This document shows positions 29,869 through 38,656 of a stretch of 64,000 nt of DNA, in pieces (position 1 is the stretch's first letter; every line of letters begins with the position of its first letter). Under the pieces are notes generated by a model. It had not been told where the DNA came from, did no database searches, and saw nothing but the letters and a program-made list of their open reading frames with translations. Source of the DNA: Tatlockia sp. (lineage in GTDB: Bacteria > Pseudomonadota > Gammaproteobacteria > Legionellales > Legionellaceae); assembly GCA_013697725.1 (NCBI GenBank), contig JACCWI010000024.1, forward strand, positions 186,001-250,000. The letters are read 5' to 3'. Position numbers and translations under genes: made by a program.

Positions 29869-31302
29869 ATGCATTCTTCTAAAAAAATACTATCCGTCTT
29901 TTCTTTAGTAATGATCAACGTCATTGCTGTAGATAGTCTGCGCACGCTTCCTATGAGTGCGAAATTGGGCTTACCCTTGGTCTCCTATTATCTAGTTGCA
30001 GCTATCGCATTTTTTATTCCCGTGGCTTTAGTGGCTGCTGAATTAGCTACGGCCTATCCAAATACCGGCGGCATTTATGTATGGGTGCGTGAAGCCTTTG
30101 GACGGCGAGCTGGTTTTATCACCATTTGGTTACAATGGATTTATAACGTAGTCTGGTATCCAACCATCCTTGCTTTTATTGCCGCCACGTTTTCCTACCT
30201 TTTTGCACCGGAACTTGCCAATAATAAATTCTATTTGCTTACCTCCGCAATCTCTCTTTTTTGGCTATTCACCTTACTTAATTGTTTTGGTATGAAAATA
30301 TCATCTATTGTGTCTATTTTAGGCGCTTCTTTAGGCACTATTTTGCCCATGCTTGGCATAGGTTTACTTGGTGCCGTCTGGTTAATACAGGGCAAGCCTT
30401 TGGCTGTTACAATGCCTACAAGCTGGCTGCCGGATTTTAGTTCGCTAGGTAATTTAGCTTTATTTTCTGCTGTTTTGTTTGGTTTAATAGGTGTAGAAAT
30501 GTCCGCTGTTCATGCAGAAGAGGTGAAAAATCCCCAACATGATTATCCGCGAGCAATCTTGTATTCAACAATATTAATTTTAGCAACTCTTGTTATGGGC
30601 TCGTTAGCCATTGTCATTGTAGTGCCTAATATACATTTAAGCGTGGTATCGGGTTTAATTGATGCCTACGCTATCTTTTTCGAAAGTTATCATATGCCTT
30701 GGATGACTAAGGTCATTGCTATCCTAATTATTTTAGGAGGCATTAGCGGGGTATCTGCCTGGATTATTGGTCCTACCAAGGGTTTACTGGTTTCAGCACG
30801 TGATGGTTCATTGCCGGAACTTTTTTCCAAGGTTAACCGCCATGGTGCACCTGTCGCTATTTTAATTGCTCAGGGAGTTATTTTCACATTACTAAGCACG
30901 GTGTTTATTTTGCTTGATTCCATTAATGCTGCTTATTGGCTTTTGTCCGATTTAAGCGCTCAAATGGCTTTACTCGTTTATATTTTCATGTTTGCCGCGG
31001 CTATTAAATTACGCTATAGCCAACCAGATAAAGCACGAGGTTTTACTATACCAGGTGGAAATTGGGTTATGTGGCTGGTTGCTGGAATGGGTATTTTCTG
31101 CTGCCTTGCAGCAATGTTTATTGGTTTTATTCCGCCGACCCAGATACCAATTGGTAATGTCTATTTCTTCGAGTCATTTTTGATTGGTGGATTGATACTA
31201 TTTGTAGTTTTGCCGTGGATTTTTGCGAAAAAGCATGAAGAAATTTTTGATAAAGAGCATGGAATTACTTCGAAAGATTTTGATCTGCATGGCAGTTCTT
31301 AA
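29869..31302 (+). CDS. APC-family amino acid permease, GadC-like
   Basis: Inner membrane transporter, 477 residues, about 12 hydrophobic segments. The N-terminal I-A-V-D-S-L-R-T-L-P, the P-N-T-G-G-I-Y-V-W-V-R-E-A-F-G segment and G-V-E-M-S-A-V-H-A-E-E-V-K-N-P-Q-H-D-Y-P-R are typical of the glutamate:GABA antiporter branch of the APC superfamily. Legionella genomes hold several such permeases; the exact amino acid exchanged is unknown. AAGGG precedes the ATG. No glutamate decarboxylase is adjacent, so a GadBC acid-resistance pair is not indicated. It is convergent with the cyclase-like gene. Confidence 0.85.
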   Translation: MHSSKKILSVFSLVMINVIAVDSLRTLPMSAKLGLPLVSYYLVAAIAFFIPVALVAAELATAYPNTGGIYVWVREAFGRRAGFITIWLQWIYNVVWYPTILAFIAATFSYLFAPELANNKFYLLTSAISLFWLFTLLNCFGMKISSIVSILGASLGTILPMLGIGLLGAVWLIQGKPLAVTMPTSWLPDFSSLGNLALFSAVLFGLIGVEMSAVHAEEVKNPQHDYPRAILYSTILILATLVMGSLAIVIVVPNIHLSVVSGLIDAYAIFFESYHMPWMTKVIAILIILGGISGVSAWIIGPTKGLLVSARDGSLPELFSKVNRHGAPVAILIAQGVIFTLLSTVFILLDSINAAYWLLSDLSAQMALLVYIFMFAAAIKLRYSQPDKARGFTIPGGNWVMWLVAGMGIFCCLAAMFIGFIPPTQIPIGNVYFFESFLIGGLILFVVLPWIFAKKHEEIFDKEHGITSKDFDLHGSS

Positions 31303-31363
31303 CGGCGTTTAAGTTATTAGGTAATAATTGTCAGATTATACACAGTATAAAATTTCTGATTTT

Positions 31364-31401
31364 AAGCCACTCAATTTGATAAAGAACGAATAGAGTGGCT
31401 T
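31364..31401. terminator. Bidirectional hairpin between convergent genes
   Basis: AAGCCACTC (31364-31372) pairs with GAGTGGCTT (31393-31401), lying between the permease and cyclase-like genes, which point at each other. Flanking TCTGA/TCAGA can extend the stem. Probable shared terminator. Confidence 0.5.
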
Positions 31402-31414
31402 CAGAAATTATCTC

Positions 31415-32440
31415 TTATGGGTGTTCTGAATCTATATCGAGATCATCTTCAGTGTATTGAAATACTTTTTGCTCATCAATAACATCAGGTGTTTCATCAA
31501 AACCCGAGCGGCTTTTGAGCGGTTCAATAGCTGATGCTGCAATATTTATGCAATTAGGTTTAGCATATTTTTGCATATGGCCTGCGATATCGATAACGCG
31601 ATCGCTAATTTGTTCTAATGGAGTTTCATCATCCATATAAACATAACCGGCGTTAATTCCACAACGAATGGCAAATCCTTGCTTAATTTTTCTATCATGA
31701 GCATTAAAATGCTTTAATTTTTGCAAAATCGACTTTGCGGCAAGCACAGCATCATCGACAGTGCGAAAACAACTCATAATCCCATCCGGTGTCATCGCAT
31801 ATTTAATAACGCCATGTTGTTTAAGGCTTTCACTTACTAATTGGTTATAGGTATCAAAATCATAGGCGGCAAGGTATTTATCTTCGTCACGCTTCATGCC
31901 AGTAGAATCAACCACATCAATCGCTAAAAAAGCAAGTTGCTGGCCCATACTATCAAGCTGCGATTTAAGCATTGCAAATTCTTTAAGAATTCTTTTTCTA
32001 TCCGTACCTTTAGCTTTAACTGTGTTAAGAGCTGCAAATTTGTTATCCATTTCTGTCATTTTTTCTTTCGATAAAACACCAGAAGCTTTTTTACGCCAAT
32101 CATAGTAATTTTTTCGCTCACGAGTGCGTTGCTTCGCTCTCACTAGATGATCTTTAATGGTATAACAAAGATGAGCTAAAATTAGCATAATTACTATTAA
32201 TATGACTGGAGAAAAATCGGTACCCTGATATTTATAGGGCATTGCCAATTTTATCTGATTAGTTATGGGAGCGCTTAAGGACTGCTCAAATTGATTAATC
32301 TTAACAAGGGTAGGATATTGGTTTGGGCGATCTACATATTGAGTAAAAAACGATACCACCAAAAGAAATATGAACAGCATTATCACTATTCGTATAATGT
32401 CAAACAAATAAATAAATAACTTGAATCCAACTGATTTCAT
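31415..32440 (-). CDS. Membrane protein with divergent class III nucleotide cyclase domain
   Basis: 341 residues: two membrane helices (about 8-32 and 77-96) bracket a 45-residue periplasmic loop, then a coiled coil (about 98-170) and a class III cyclase domain (about 168-310). Both metal Asp positions appear kept (D175 in L-A-I-D-V-V-D-S-T-G; D219 in T-P-D-G-I-M). The residues aligning with the transition-state Asn and Arg in V-x-N-x-A-x-R are Asp284 and His288 (V-I-D-I-A-G-H-M), and no Lys sits four residues before D219. It may be inactive, or use altered chemistry. Legionella has several class III cyclases (for example LadC), so the family is expected. Confidence 0.8.
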   Translation of the reverse strand: MKSVGFKLFIYLFDIIRIVIMLFIFLLVVSFFTQYVDRPNQYPTLVKINQFEQSLSAPITNQIKLAMPYKYQGTDFSPVILIVIMLILAHLCYTIKDHLVRAKQRTRERKNYYDWRKKASGVLSKEKMTEMDNKFAALNTVKAKGTDRKRILKEFAMLKSQLDSMGQQLAFLAIDVVDSTGMKRDEDKYLAAYDFDTYNQLVSESLKQHGVIKYAMTPDGIMSCFRTVDDAVLAAKSILQKLKHFNAHDRKIKQGFAIRCGINAGYVYMDDETPLEQISDRVIDIAGHMQKYAKPNCINIAASAIEPLKSRSGFDETPDVIDEQKVFQYTEDDLDIDSEHP

Positions 32441-32604
32441 TTTATTTTCCCTTTTGTTAGTTCAATTTTTTAACTTAATTGGTTCGTTCCCTCTTTATTT
32501 CTCTTTTAGTATAGTAGGAAGTTCTTCTACTTTGTAACTACTTAGCTCTTTCTCTCCCAAACTTCGACCAATAAAGGTCGAAATTAAAAATTTAATGAGG
32601 TTAC

Positions 32605-35600
32605 CTAAAATCCTTCCGGTAAGGACATTAGGCTGGCATTACCACCTGCTGCCGTAGTATCAACAGTATAGGTGCGCTCAAGACATAAACGAGGCAAGTA
32701 GTAAGGTCCTCCAGCTTTTGGACCAGTTCCGGAGAGCCCTTCACCGCCAAAAGGTTGTAAGCCTACAACAGCGCCAATTATATTGCGATTGATATAGCAA
32801 TTACCTACGTGGAGTCGTTGTTTAATATAATCAACGGTATGATTAATACGGCTGTGAACACCAAGAGTTAATCCGTAGCCTGTGTTATTAATTTCTTCAA
32901 TTACTTTGTCTAAATTCTTTCGCTTATAGCTTATAATATGCAATATAGGCCCAAAGATTTCTTTTTCGAGAATAGAAATGGAATCGATGGCAATTGCAGT
33001 TGGCGGCATAAAATAACCTAAGCCACAATCATCAGACAATTGGCATTGATAAATTATTTCATATTTTTTTTGCATATCAGCTACATGCTTTTTTAATCCA
33101 TTTAAAGCTTCCTGGTCAATCACGGGACCTACATCTGTACTTAGCCAGCGCGGGTCACCCACTTCTAATTCGGCCATAACTCCTTTTATTAAATGAATCA
33201 TGCGAGGGTAAACTTCTTCTTGAACGTATAATACACGCAAAGCCGAGCAACGTTGTCCTGCACTGCCAAAGGCGGACGTTATAGCGTCAATAGCCACTTG
33301 TTCTAAAAGGGCGGAAGAATCGACAATCATAGCATTTTGACCGCCAGTTTCAGCAATGAAAGGTATAATTTCCCCGCCTCGTTTGGCTAGACTTTGATTG
33401 ATATGGGCCGCAGTTTGAGTTGAACCCGTGAATATGACTGCCTTAATACGATGATCACTAACCAAGGCAGCGCCAATGGTCTCACCTTTTCCGGGTAATA
33501 GTTGCACAACCGCTGTTGGAACACCCGCTTGATGCATCAGTTGCATGGCGAAGGTAGCAACTAAAGCTGTTTGCTCTGCAGGTTTAGCAATTACACAATT
33601 GCCAGTAACTAAAGCGGCTGTAATTTGACCCGTGAAAATAGCTAAAGGAAAATTCCAGGGGCTAATGCATAAAACAACGCCACGGCCATGCAAACTATGC
33701 TCATTTATTTCGCCCGTATAGCCTAATAGACTCGTGGGTTCCGCCATTAATTTAATGGCCATTACCGCATAATAACGGCAAAAATCGACTGCTTCACGGA
33801 TTTCAGCTATCCCATCACTCCAGGTTTTGCCTGCTTCAAGACAGGTTAGAGCCAAGATCTCCGGCGTATGTTCTTCTAATAAATCTGCAAAACGCTCAAT
33901 ACAAGCAGCGCGTTCTTCTACAGGCTTAGAAGTCCATGCGGGAAAGGCTTTTTGTGCTTGTGAGAGGGCCCATTCTAGATCTTGTGGGGAGGTCTCTATT
34001 AGTCGACCAATAGGATAAGCTGAATTTTGTGGAGAATTAACCGATTTATCAATATCACCGCCCTCTTTTCCGCCTGCGAGAAGTGGTTTAGCCTGCCAAT
34101 GATTAAGATCCATTGCTTGATAAAGCTGTTGTAATTGGCTTACGGCTTCACGATCGCTAAAATCATAACCCTTCGAATTAAGTCGCTCAGGTAAAAAGAT
34201 TGAGCCGGGTAGAGGGATGTTTTGATTTATTTTTCCAAGCAAATGATTCGCCTTAGACACCGGGTCTTCCACCAAGGTGCTAATCGGTGCTTTTTCATCC
34301 ACAATTCGGTTTACAAACGAAGAATTTGCTCCATTTTCTAATAGGCGGCGCACTAGATAGGGCAATAAATCCTCATGACTACCAACGGGAGCATAAATAC
34401 GGCAAGGTATGCCAAGGCGGTTAGCCGGAACAATTTGTTCGTAAAGCTCATTACCCATGCCATGAAGACATTGAAATTCAAAATCTCGATAATCACCAAC
34501 GATGTTTAAGATCATGGCAACAGAGTAAGCATTATGGGTGGCGAATTGTGGATAGATAGCGTCTGTAAGGTTCAGCAATTTTTTAGCACAAGCTTGAAAC
34601 GAAACATCGGTAAAAACTTTTCGAGTAAATACAGGATATTCTTTGAAACCTTGCATCTGAGTTTTTTTAATTTCGCTGTCCCAATAAGCCCCTTTAATTA
34701 AACGAACCATAATTCGTCTTTTTTTAGATCTTGCTAAAGAAGCAATCCAATCCAGAACATAAAATGCTCGTTTTTGATAGGACTGTACGGCCATACCAAA
34801 ACCCTGCCAATTATGTAAGCTATCGTCATTAAATACTCGTTCAATTACGTCAAGGGATAAATCAAGGCGTTCAGATTCTTCTGCATCTATTGTCAAAGCG
34901 ATATCAAATTGTTTTGCCAATTGTGCTAAAGCAAGTAACTTAGGCGGCAATTCTTCTAAAACACGAGCTCGCTGCGACTCTTGATAGCGAGGATGCAAAG
35001 CAGAAAGTTTAATTGAAATACCTGCTCGTTCATAGATAGTAGTCGTCTTGCTAACGCTAGCTCCTATTGCTTCAATTGCACCTTTATAGGCTGCAAAATA
35101 GCGTTCTGCGTCGGGCTCCGTTAATGCGGCTTCTCCTAACATATCAAAGGAATAACGATAACCAATAGCTTCCTTTTTCTTGGAACGCGATAAAGCCTCA
35201 TTAATTGTTCTACCCGTTACAAATTGCTTTGACATGATACGCATAGCTTTATCAACCGCTTTACGGACTACAGGCTCGCCGCTGCGATTAATCAGCTTAA
35301 ACAAAGCCTTTGACAACATGGATTCGGCATTTTCAGGGGTTAGGACTTTTCCCGTCAACATTAGAGCCCAGGTTGTTGCATTTACAAAGAAGGACTCACT
35401 TTGTCCGCGATGAGATTTCCAATCAGCAGAGGTTAATTTATCTTTAATTAAGCTGTCGATAGTTGCATTGTCAGGGACACGTAATAAGGCTTCGGCCAAA
35501 CACATCAAAGCGATCCCTTCGTCAGAAGCTAGAGAATATTCAGTGAGAAAAGAATCAATTCCGGTACTCTTTCGTCTTGCAGCTCGAACTTGTTCGACTA

Positions 35601-35757
35601 AATTGGTAGCTAATTCTCGGGTTCCATTGAGCTGGTTATGATCCAGGATGGCTTTTTCTATAAGTAAAGTCATCAAAGTTAATTCATCGATACGATAAGC
35701 TTCATTTATTTGAGCACGAGCACCTTGTGGATGTTGAGCAGCGTATCGCTCCAGCAT
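32605..35757 (-). CDS. putA: Bifunctional proline dehydrogenase / P5C dehydrogenase
   Basis: Oxidises proline to glutamate in two steps. The N-terminal FAD barrel covers about residues 170-480 (R-L-I-K-G-A-Y-W-D-S-E-I and the following T-H-N-A-Y-S). The C-terminal aldehyde dehydrogenase has Glu in I-A-E-T-G-G-Q-N and the catalytic Cys in S-A-G-Q-R-C-S-A-L-R. About 1050 residues; there is no ribbon-helix-helix DNA-binding domain, so it is the short, non-autoregulating PutA type. The frame extends to 35796, but the ATG at 35757 (M-L-E-R-Y-A-A) has GGAG upstream. It uses amino acids as carbon source, consistent with Legionella physiology. Confidence 0.96.
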   Translation of the reverse strand: MLERYAAQHPQGARAQINEAYRIDELTLMTLLIEKAILDHNQLNGTRELATNLVEQVRAARRKSTGIDSFLTEYSLASDEGIALMCLAEALLRVPDNATIDSLIKDKLTSADWKSHRGQSESFFVNATTWALMLTGKVLTPENAESMLSKALFKLINRSGEPVVRKAVDKAMRIMSKQFVTGRTINEALSRSKKKEAIGYRYSFDMLGEAALTEPDAERYFAAYKGAIEAIGASVSKTTTIYERAGISIKLSALHPRYQESQRARVLEELPPKLLALAQLAKQFDIALTIDAEESERLDLSLDVIERVFNDDSLHNWQGFGMAVQSYQKRAFYVLDWIASLARSKKRRIMVRLIKGAYWDSEIKKTQMQGFKEYPVFTRKVFTDVSFQACAKKLLNLTDAIYPQFATHNAYSVAMILNIVGDYRDFEFQCLHGMGNELYEQIVPANRLGIPCRIYAPVGSHEDLLPYLVRRLLENGANSSFVNRIVDEKAPISTLVEDPVSKANHLLGKINQNIPLPGSIFLPERLNSKGYDFSDREAVSQLQQLYQAMDLNHWQAKPLLAGGKEGGDIDKSVNSPQNSAYPIGRLIETSPQDLEWALSQAQKAFPAWTSKPVEERAACIERFADLLEEHTPEILALTCLEAGKTWSDGIAEIREAVDFCRYYAVMAIKLMAEPTSLLGYTGEINEHSLHGRGVVLCISPWNFPLAIFTGQITAALVTGNCVIAKPAEQTALVATFAMQLMHQAGVPTAVVQLLPGKGETIGAALVSDHRIKAVIFTGSTQTAAHINQSLAKRGGEIIPFIAETGGQNAMIVDSSALLEQVAIDAITSAFGSAGQRCSALRVLYVQEEVYPRMIHLIKGVMAELEVGDPRWLSTDVGPVIDQEALNGLKKHVADMQKKYEIIYQCQLSDDCGLGYFMPPTAIAIDSISILEKEIFGPILHIISYKRKNLDKVIEEINNTGYGLTLGVHSRINHTVDYIKQRLHVGNCYINRNIIGAVVGLQPFGGEGLSGTGPKAGGPYYLPRLCLERTYTVDTTAAGGNASLMSLPEGF

Positions 35758-36169
35758 ATTAATCTCCAAATTCAATGAGTCAAATCTAACCAGCAATAAT
35801 AGTTGAGAATTGATTTAATTGGAACCTTAATCATGCATAATTTAAAGCCCTAAAGAGATGAATATGCAAGTTTTCGGCCATGTAGTTGATTATTAATTAG
35901 CCAATTTAGATCTATTTGTGTTATTATTGTCAAACTTTAAAACAGATGACCCGTCGACAATAAAACTAATTAGATATCTAGAAGGACTTATTGTTATATT
36001 TTTAAACTGATTAAATTGGGATAAATATTGCTAAGCCACTGAATTGAAAAATATTTTTCCCAAATGTCTAACAATCTTTCTTTTGATTTTACATTTGTGT
36101 CAGTTGTAAATATAATCACCATCCATTTAGAGACCTTATTTCCGAAGATTTATCAAGAGAAGGAGTGTT
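35758..36169. other. Intergenic between divergent putA and L,D-transpeptidase
   Basis: 412 bases, strongly AT-rich. It must contain both promoters. I see no long hairpin, repeat or conserved small reading frame; a 60-codon frame here runs into the transpeptidase gene in another frame and has no ribosome binding site. Confidence 0.4.
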
Positions 36170-36847
36170 ATGAGTACAGTACTAAACTTACTTTCAGCAG
36201 CATTTATTTCAACGGGTATTTCAACAAGCCCAATGCCCGTCATTAAATCAGGTGCAAATGTAAACCATCAATTACAGCATTTAAGTCAAAAAGCACCACA
36301 GCTAAATAGAAAAGTATTAAAACTTGCCTTAGCTGCCTTTCAAAAAGCCGCTGCCAAAGGAGCTGTTAAGAAGCCAGTTCTTACCGTAATTGACTATTCC
36401 TTGCCTTCAAATAAGCAACGCATGTGGGTATTTGATTTGGTTAAAGAAAAACTTCTATACAATACCTACGTTGCTCATGGCAGGAATTCCGGTAATAACA
36501 CGCCTAATCATTTCTCCAATGTGATGTCCTCTAAACAGACTAGCTTAGGTACCTTCGTTACCCGTGATACATATATAGGTTCCAAAGGTTACTCTTTAAA
36601 TTTAAAAGGTTTAGAACGCGGTTTCAATGACAATGCTTATAATAGACGCGTTGTTATCCATGGCGCCTGGTATGTTGAACCGGATTTTATTAAGAAAGCT
36701 GGCCGAGCAGGAAGAAGCTGGGGCTGTCCTTCTATCGCTAAAACTTTAGCAAGACCTGTGATTAATACTATAAAAGGTGGCTCGGTAGTTTTTGCCTATT
36801 ATCCAGATAATTACTATCTCTCCCATTCTGGATTTGCCACAGTTTAA
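36170..36847 (+). CDS. Murein L,D-transpeptidase catalytic domain protein (YkuD_2-like)
   Basis: 225 residues. The catalytic region shows V-V-I-H-G-A-W-Y and, 30 residues on, R-S-W-G-C-P-S-I with the nucleophilic Cys, the order expected for YkuD-related L,D-transpeptidases of the PF13645 type. The N-terminus (L-N-L-L-S-A-A-F-I-S-T-G) is weakly hydrophobic and may be a poor signal peptide. AAGGAG stands 5 bases before the ATG. Likely role is periplasmic crosslinking of peptidoglycan or attachment of proteins to it. Confidence 0.85.
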   Translation: MSTVLNLLSAAFISTGISTSPMPVIKSGANVNHQLQHLSQKAPQLNRKVLKLALAAFQKAAAKGAVKKPVLTVIDYSLPSNKQRMWVFDLVKEKLLYNTYVAHGRNSGNNTPNHFSNVMSSKQTSLGTFVTRDTYIGSKGYSLNLKGLERGFNDNAYNRRVVIHGAWYVEPDFIKKAGRAGRSWGCPSIAKTLARPVINTIKGGSVVFAYYPDNYYLSHSGFATV

Positions 36848-36920
36848 TGGTTATAAATTATTAACTCAGCTTAGACTCCTTTTCTATCTTATAGATTTAT
36901 GCAGGCTGGGTTAGAACCAA

Positions 36921-37039
36921 GAACGACCATATTTGCGTCAAGGTTGAGATAAAAAACCAAAAAAAAAGCGCAGCATAGTAAACTATGTGAGCATTTATTT
37001 TTGGATTTTTATCTCAAGATTGACCAAAGATGGCCGTTC
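36921..37039. repeat. 119-bp imperfect palindromic element
   Basis: The segment reads GAACGACCATATTTGCG inward from 36921 and ends with the near-complement ...AAGATGGCCGTTC at 37039. The arms stay complementary with mismatches almost to the centre, where CATAG-TAAA-CTATG (36974-36987) forms the tip. No reading frame of note. It looks like a non-autonomous mobile repeat or a long hairpin, and lies 12 bases beyond the terminator of the small RNA on the minus strand. Confidence 0.75.
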
Positions 37040-37050
37040 GCTTGCAGATC

Positions 37051-37083
37051 AAAAAAGTAAAAGCCAGGGTTACCCCTGGCTTT
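37051..37083 (-). terminator. Rho-independent terminator of the small RNA
   Basis: AAAGCCAGGG (37060-37069) and CCCTGGCTTT (37074-37083) form a 10-bp stem with a 4-base loop. On the minus strand it is followed by TTTTACTTTTTT, a strong U-tract; the plus side has only a short T-run, so minus-strand termination is favoured. Confidence 0.85.
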
Positions 37084-37188
37084 ATTCGCAGTCTTCCGTC
37101 AGAACATCCTGTTCCGACATCGTCCATGACAATCATTTCCATATGATCGCGAATCCCTTCGCTTATGACTTCAATCCGTTGATGTCAT
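37051..37188 (-). ncRNA. RsmY/RsmZ-type CsrA-binding small RNA
   Basis: About 138 nt on the minus strand between a predicted promoter and a strong terminator. It contains seven GGA motifs (37177-75, 37156-54, 37140-38, 37125-23, 37115-13, 37109-07, 37097-95). Three are in hairpin loops: GCGAA-GGGA-TTCGC, ATCAT-ATGGAA-ATGAT, and GAACA-GGA-TGTTC, the last close to the CsrA high-affinity ACA(R)GGAUGU consensus. No protein frame fits. In Legionella such RNAs are switched on by LetA and titrate CsrA, releasing transmission-phase genes. I cannot tell whether it is RsmY, RsmZ or a third paralogue, so no symbol is given. Transcript start is estimated. Confidence 0.85.
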
Positions 37189-37194
37189 GATCAA

Positions 37195-37255
37195 AATTTA
37201 GCAAGTCAGGTGATCATTTGCAAGTCAGTTTGCGGGTGATTGTAGGTGCTTCTTA
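37195..37255 (-). promoter_or_regulatory. Promoter and GacA/LetA-like box of the small RNA
   Basis: Minus strand: -35 TTGCAA (37223-37218), 17-base spacer, -10 TAAATT (37200-37195). Upstream, TAAGAAGCACCTACA (37255-37241) matches the GacA-box plan TAAG-N6-CTTACA with one base missing, and partly the Legionella LetA site. Its centre is about 60 bases before the inferred start, the usual GacA-box distance. This is what makes control by the LetAS two-component system likely. Confidence 0.6.
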
Positions 37256-37610
37256 ATTATAAAATTTTAATGAAATCTATTAAATTCAATCAGTTATATA
37301 ATTTTAAAGAGTTATTAACAGGATATCTCGCCTTTTTCTCAAACTAGATTGAGATATCTCTCAAGTCATATCAAGACAAAGAATTAATCAACAATGTGAA
37401 AAATAAACTAAAACGGACAACATAAATATTATTCATCTAGTTTGTAAGCACAAAGTTAATAATTATACTGTTATCTTGGTGAACACCCTTATGGAAATCA
37501 GATATTTTAGGTCAGGAACCTAATCCCATTAAGATTTCAGGAAAATCATACTTGCCAAACTTAATAAATATGTTAGTTTAATCGAAAATGAATTGCTTTA
37601 GAGTAAACGC
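37256..37610. other. Intergenic upstream of ProQ-like gene
   Basis: 355 AT-rich bases. The only structure is a pair of GATATCTC/GAGATATC arms around 37322-37360, including a perfect GAGATATCTC palindrome, which might be an operator for the ProQ-like gene or for the small RNA. No reading frame is convincing. Confidence 0.35.
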
Positions 37611-37988
37611 ATGACCCAGCAAGTTGAGAATACTAAAAAGGACAGATCAGAAATTATTGATTGGTTAGTTGAACATTTTCCCTCTGCTTTTTTCAAAAAA
37701 TCAAATCAAGTCAAACCCCTTCAAATTGGCATCTTTGATGAAATTATTGATTTTTATGAGCGCCTTGATACCCCACAGTTTAGTAAGAAATCGCTTCGAG
37801 AAGCCTTAAGCTTTTATTCTTCCTCTCCCGCTTATTTAAATTGTCAAAAAACCGATGCGGCGCGAGTTGATTTATTTGGTAATGAAATCGACTGTGTAAC
37901 TGAGGAACAGGCTAAATATGCTCAGAAACGTTATATTGAACGGTATGCAAATAAAAAAAATCAGGGTTTAAAACAAGAAACCAAATAG
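37611..37988 (+). CDS. Short ProQ/FinO-domain RNA-binding protein
   Basis: 125 residues consisting almost wholly of a ProQ/FinO domain: W-L-V-E-H-F-P-S-A-F-F at the start, then K-P-L-Q-I-G-I-F-D-E-I, S-K-K-S-L-R-E-A-L-S-F-Y, Y-L-N-C and the A-A-R-V-D-L-F-G segment. A short basic tail follows. Such proteins are RNA chaperones binding structured RNAs; the Legionella relative RocC represses competence. The location next to a regulatory RNA gene is suggestive but may be chance. Its 3' end overlaps convergent ubiG by 28 bases. Confidence 0.85.
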   Translation: MTQQVENTKKDRSEIIDWLVEHFPSAFFKKSNQVKPLQIGIFDEIIDFYERLDTPQFSKKSLREALSFYSSSPAYLNCQKTDAARVDLFGNEIDCVTEEQAKYAQKRYIERYANKKNQGLKQETK

Positions 37989-38656
37989 TTTACATCGACT
38001 GATTGTTGAAGTTTAGCATTGCGACTTATCGGATTGTAAGACATACCTGCCATATCGCAAAACTCAAGCCCAGCTTTGCGAATCATAGCCACTAATTCGC
38101 TTGGTTTAATGAATTTATCGAAATCATGGGTTTGTCGGGGTAATAATTTTAGAAGGTATTCTGCCGCAACTATTGCTGATAAATAAGCTTTTACACTGCG
38201 ATTAATTGTCGATAAAAAAAGATAGCCGCCAGGTTTTAATAAGCGTGCACAATGGTTTATAACTAGCTGAGGATCCTTGACATGTTCTAACATTTCCATA
38301 CAAGTTATAAGGTCAAAGGGCTCAGCCTCATAAAATTCAACCGGGGAATTAACGTAATTAATAGCCAACTGACTTTGTTTGGCATGAAGTTTTGCAGCTT
38401 CCAAAGCCTCATTTTCGACATCTATCCCAGTTAAATTAGCTCCGGCTTTAGCCATAGCTTCCGTCAAAATCCCACCGCCACAGCCCAAGTCAAGCACTTT
38501 TTTTTGTATAATATCTTGATGATTAGTAATAAATTCAAGACGAGTTGGATTAATATCATGCAGAGTTTTTAAGGGGCCTTCTTTATCCCACCACTGAGAA
38601 GCATGCTGGGCAAATTTAGCAATTTCTTGAGCATCGATGCTTGATTGATTAGTCAT
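37961..38656 (-). CDS. ubiG: Ubiquinone biosynthesis O-methyltransferase
   Basis: SAM-dependent methyltransferase acting twice in ubiquinone synthesis. Signature: F-A-Q-H-A-S-Q-W-W-D-K-E-G at the N-terminus, SAM loop V-L-D-L-G-C-G-G-G-I-L-T-E-A, and the C-terminal H-D-F-D-K-F-I-K-P-S-E-L. 231 residues, normal. It overlaps the upstream glycosylase-like gene by 8 bases, so the two are co-translated. Confidence 0.95.
   Translation of the reverse strand: MTNQSSIDAQEIAKFAQHASQWWDKEGPLKTLHDINPTRLEFITNHQDIIQKKVLDLGCGGGILTEAMAKAGANLTGIDVENEALEAAKLHAKQSQLAINYVNSPVEFYEAEPFDLITCMEMLEHVKDPQLVINHCARLLKPGGYLFLSTINRSVKAYLSAIVAAEYLLKLLPRQTHDFDKFIKPSELVAMIRKAGLEFCDMAGMSYNPISRNAKLQQSVDVNYLVSCFKP

Noticed and set aside
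36987-37190. A 67-codon plus-strand frame across the small RNA
   Set aside because: No ribosome binding site, runs through the palindrome and the terminator stem, and lies opposite a much better supported RNA gene.
37322-37360. GATATCTC/GAGATATC arms as the LetA site of the small RNA
   Set aside because: They lie more than 130 bases upstream of the inferred transcript start, too far for a GacA-type box; a better candidate is at 37241-37255.
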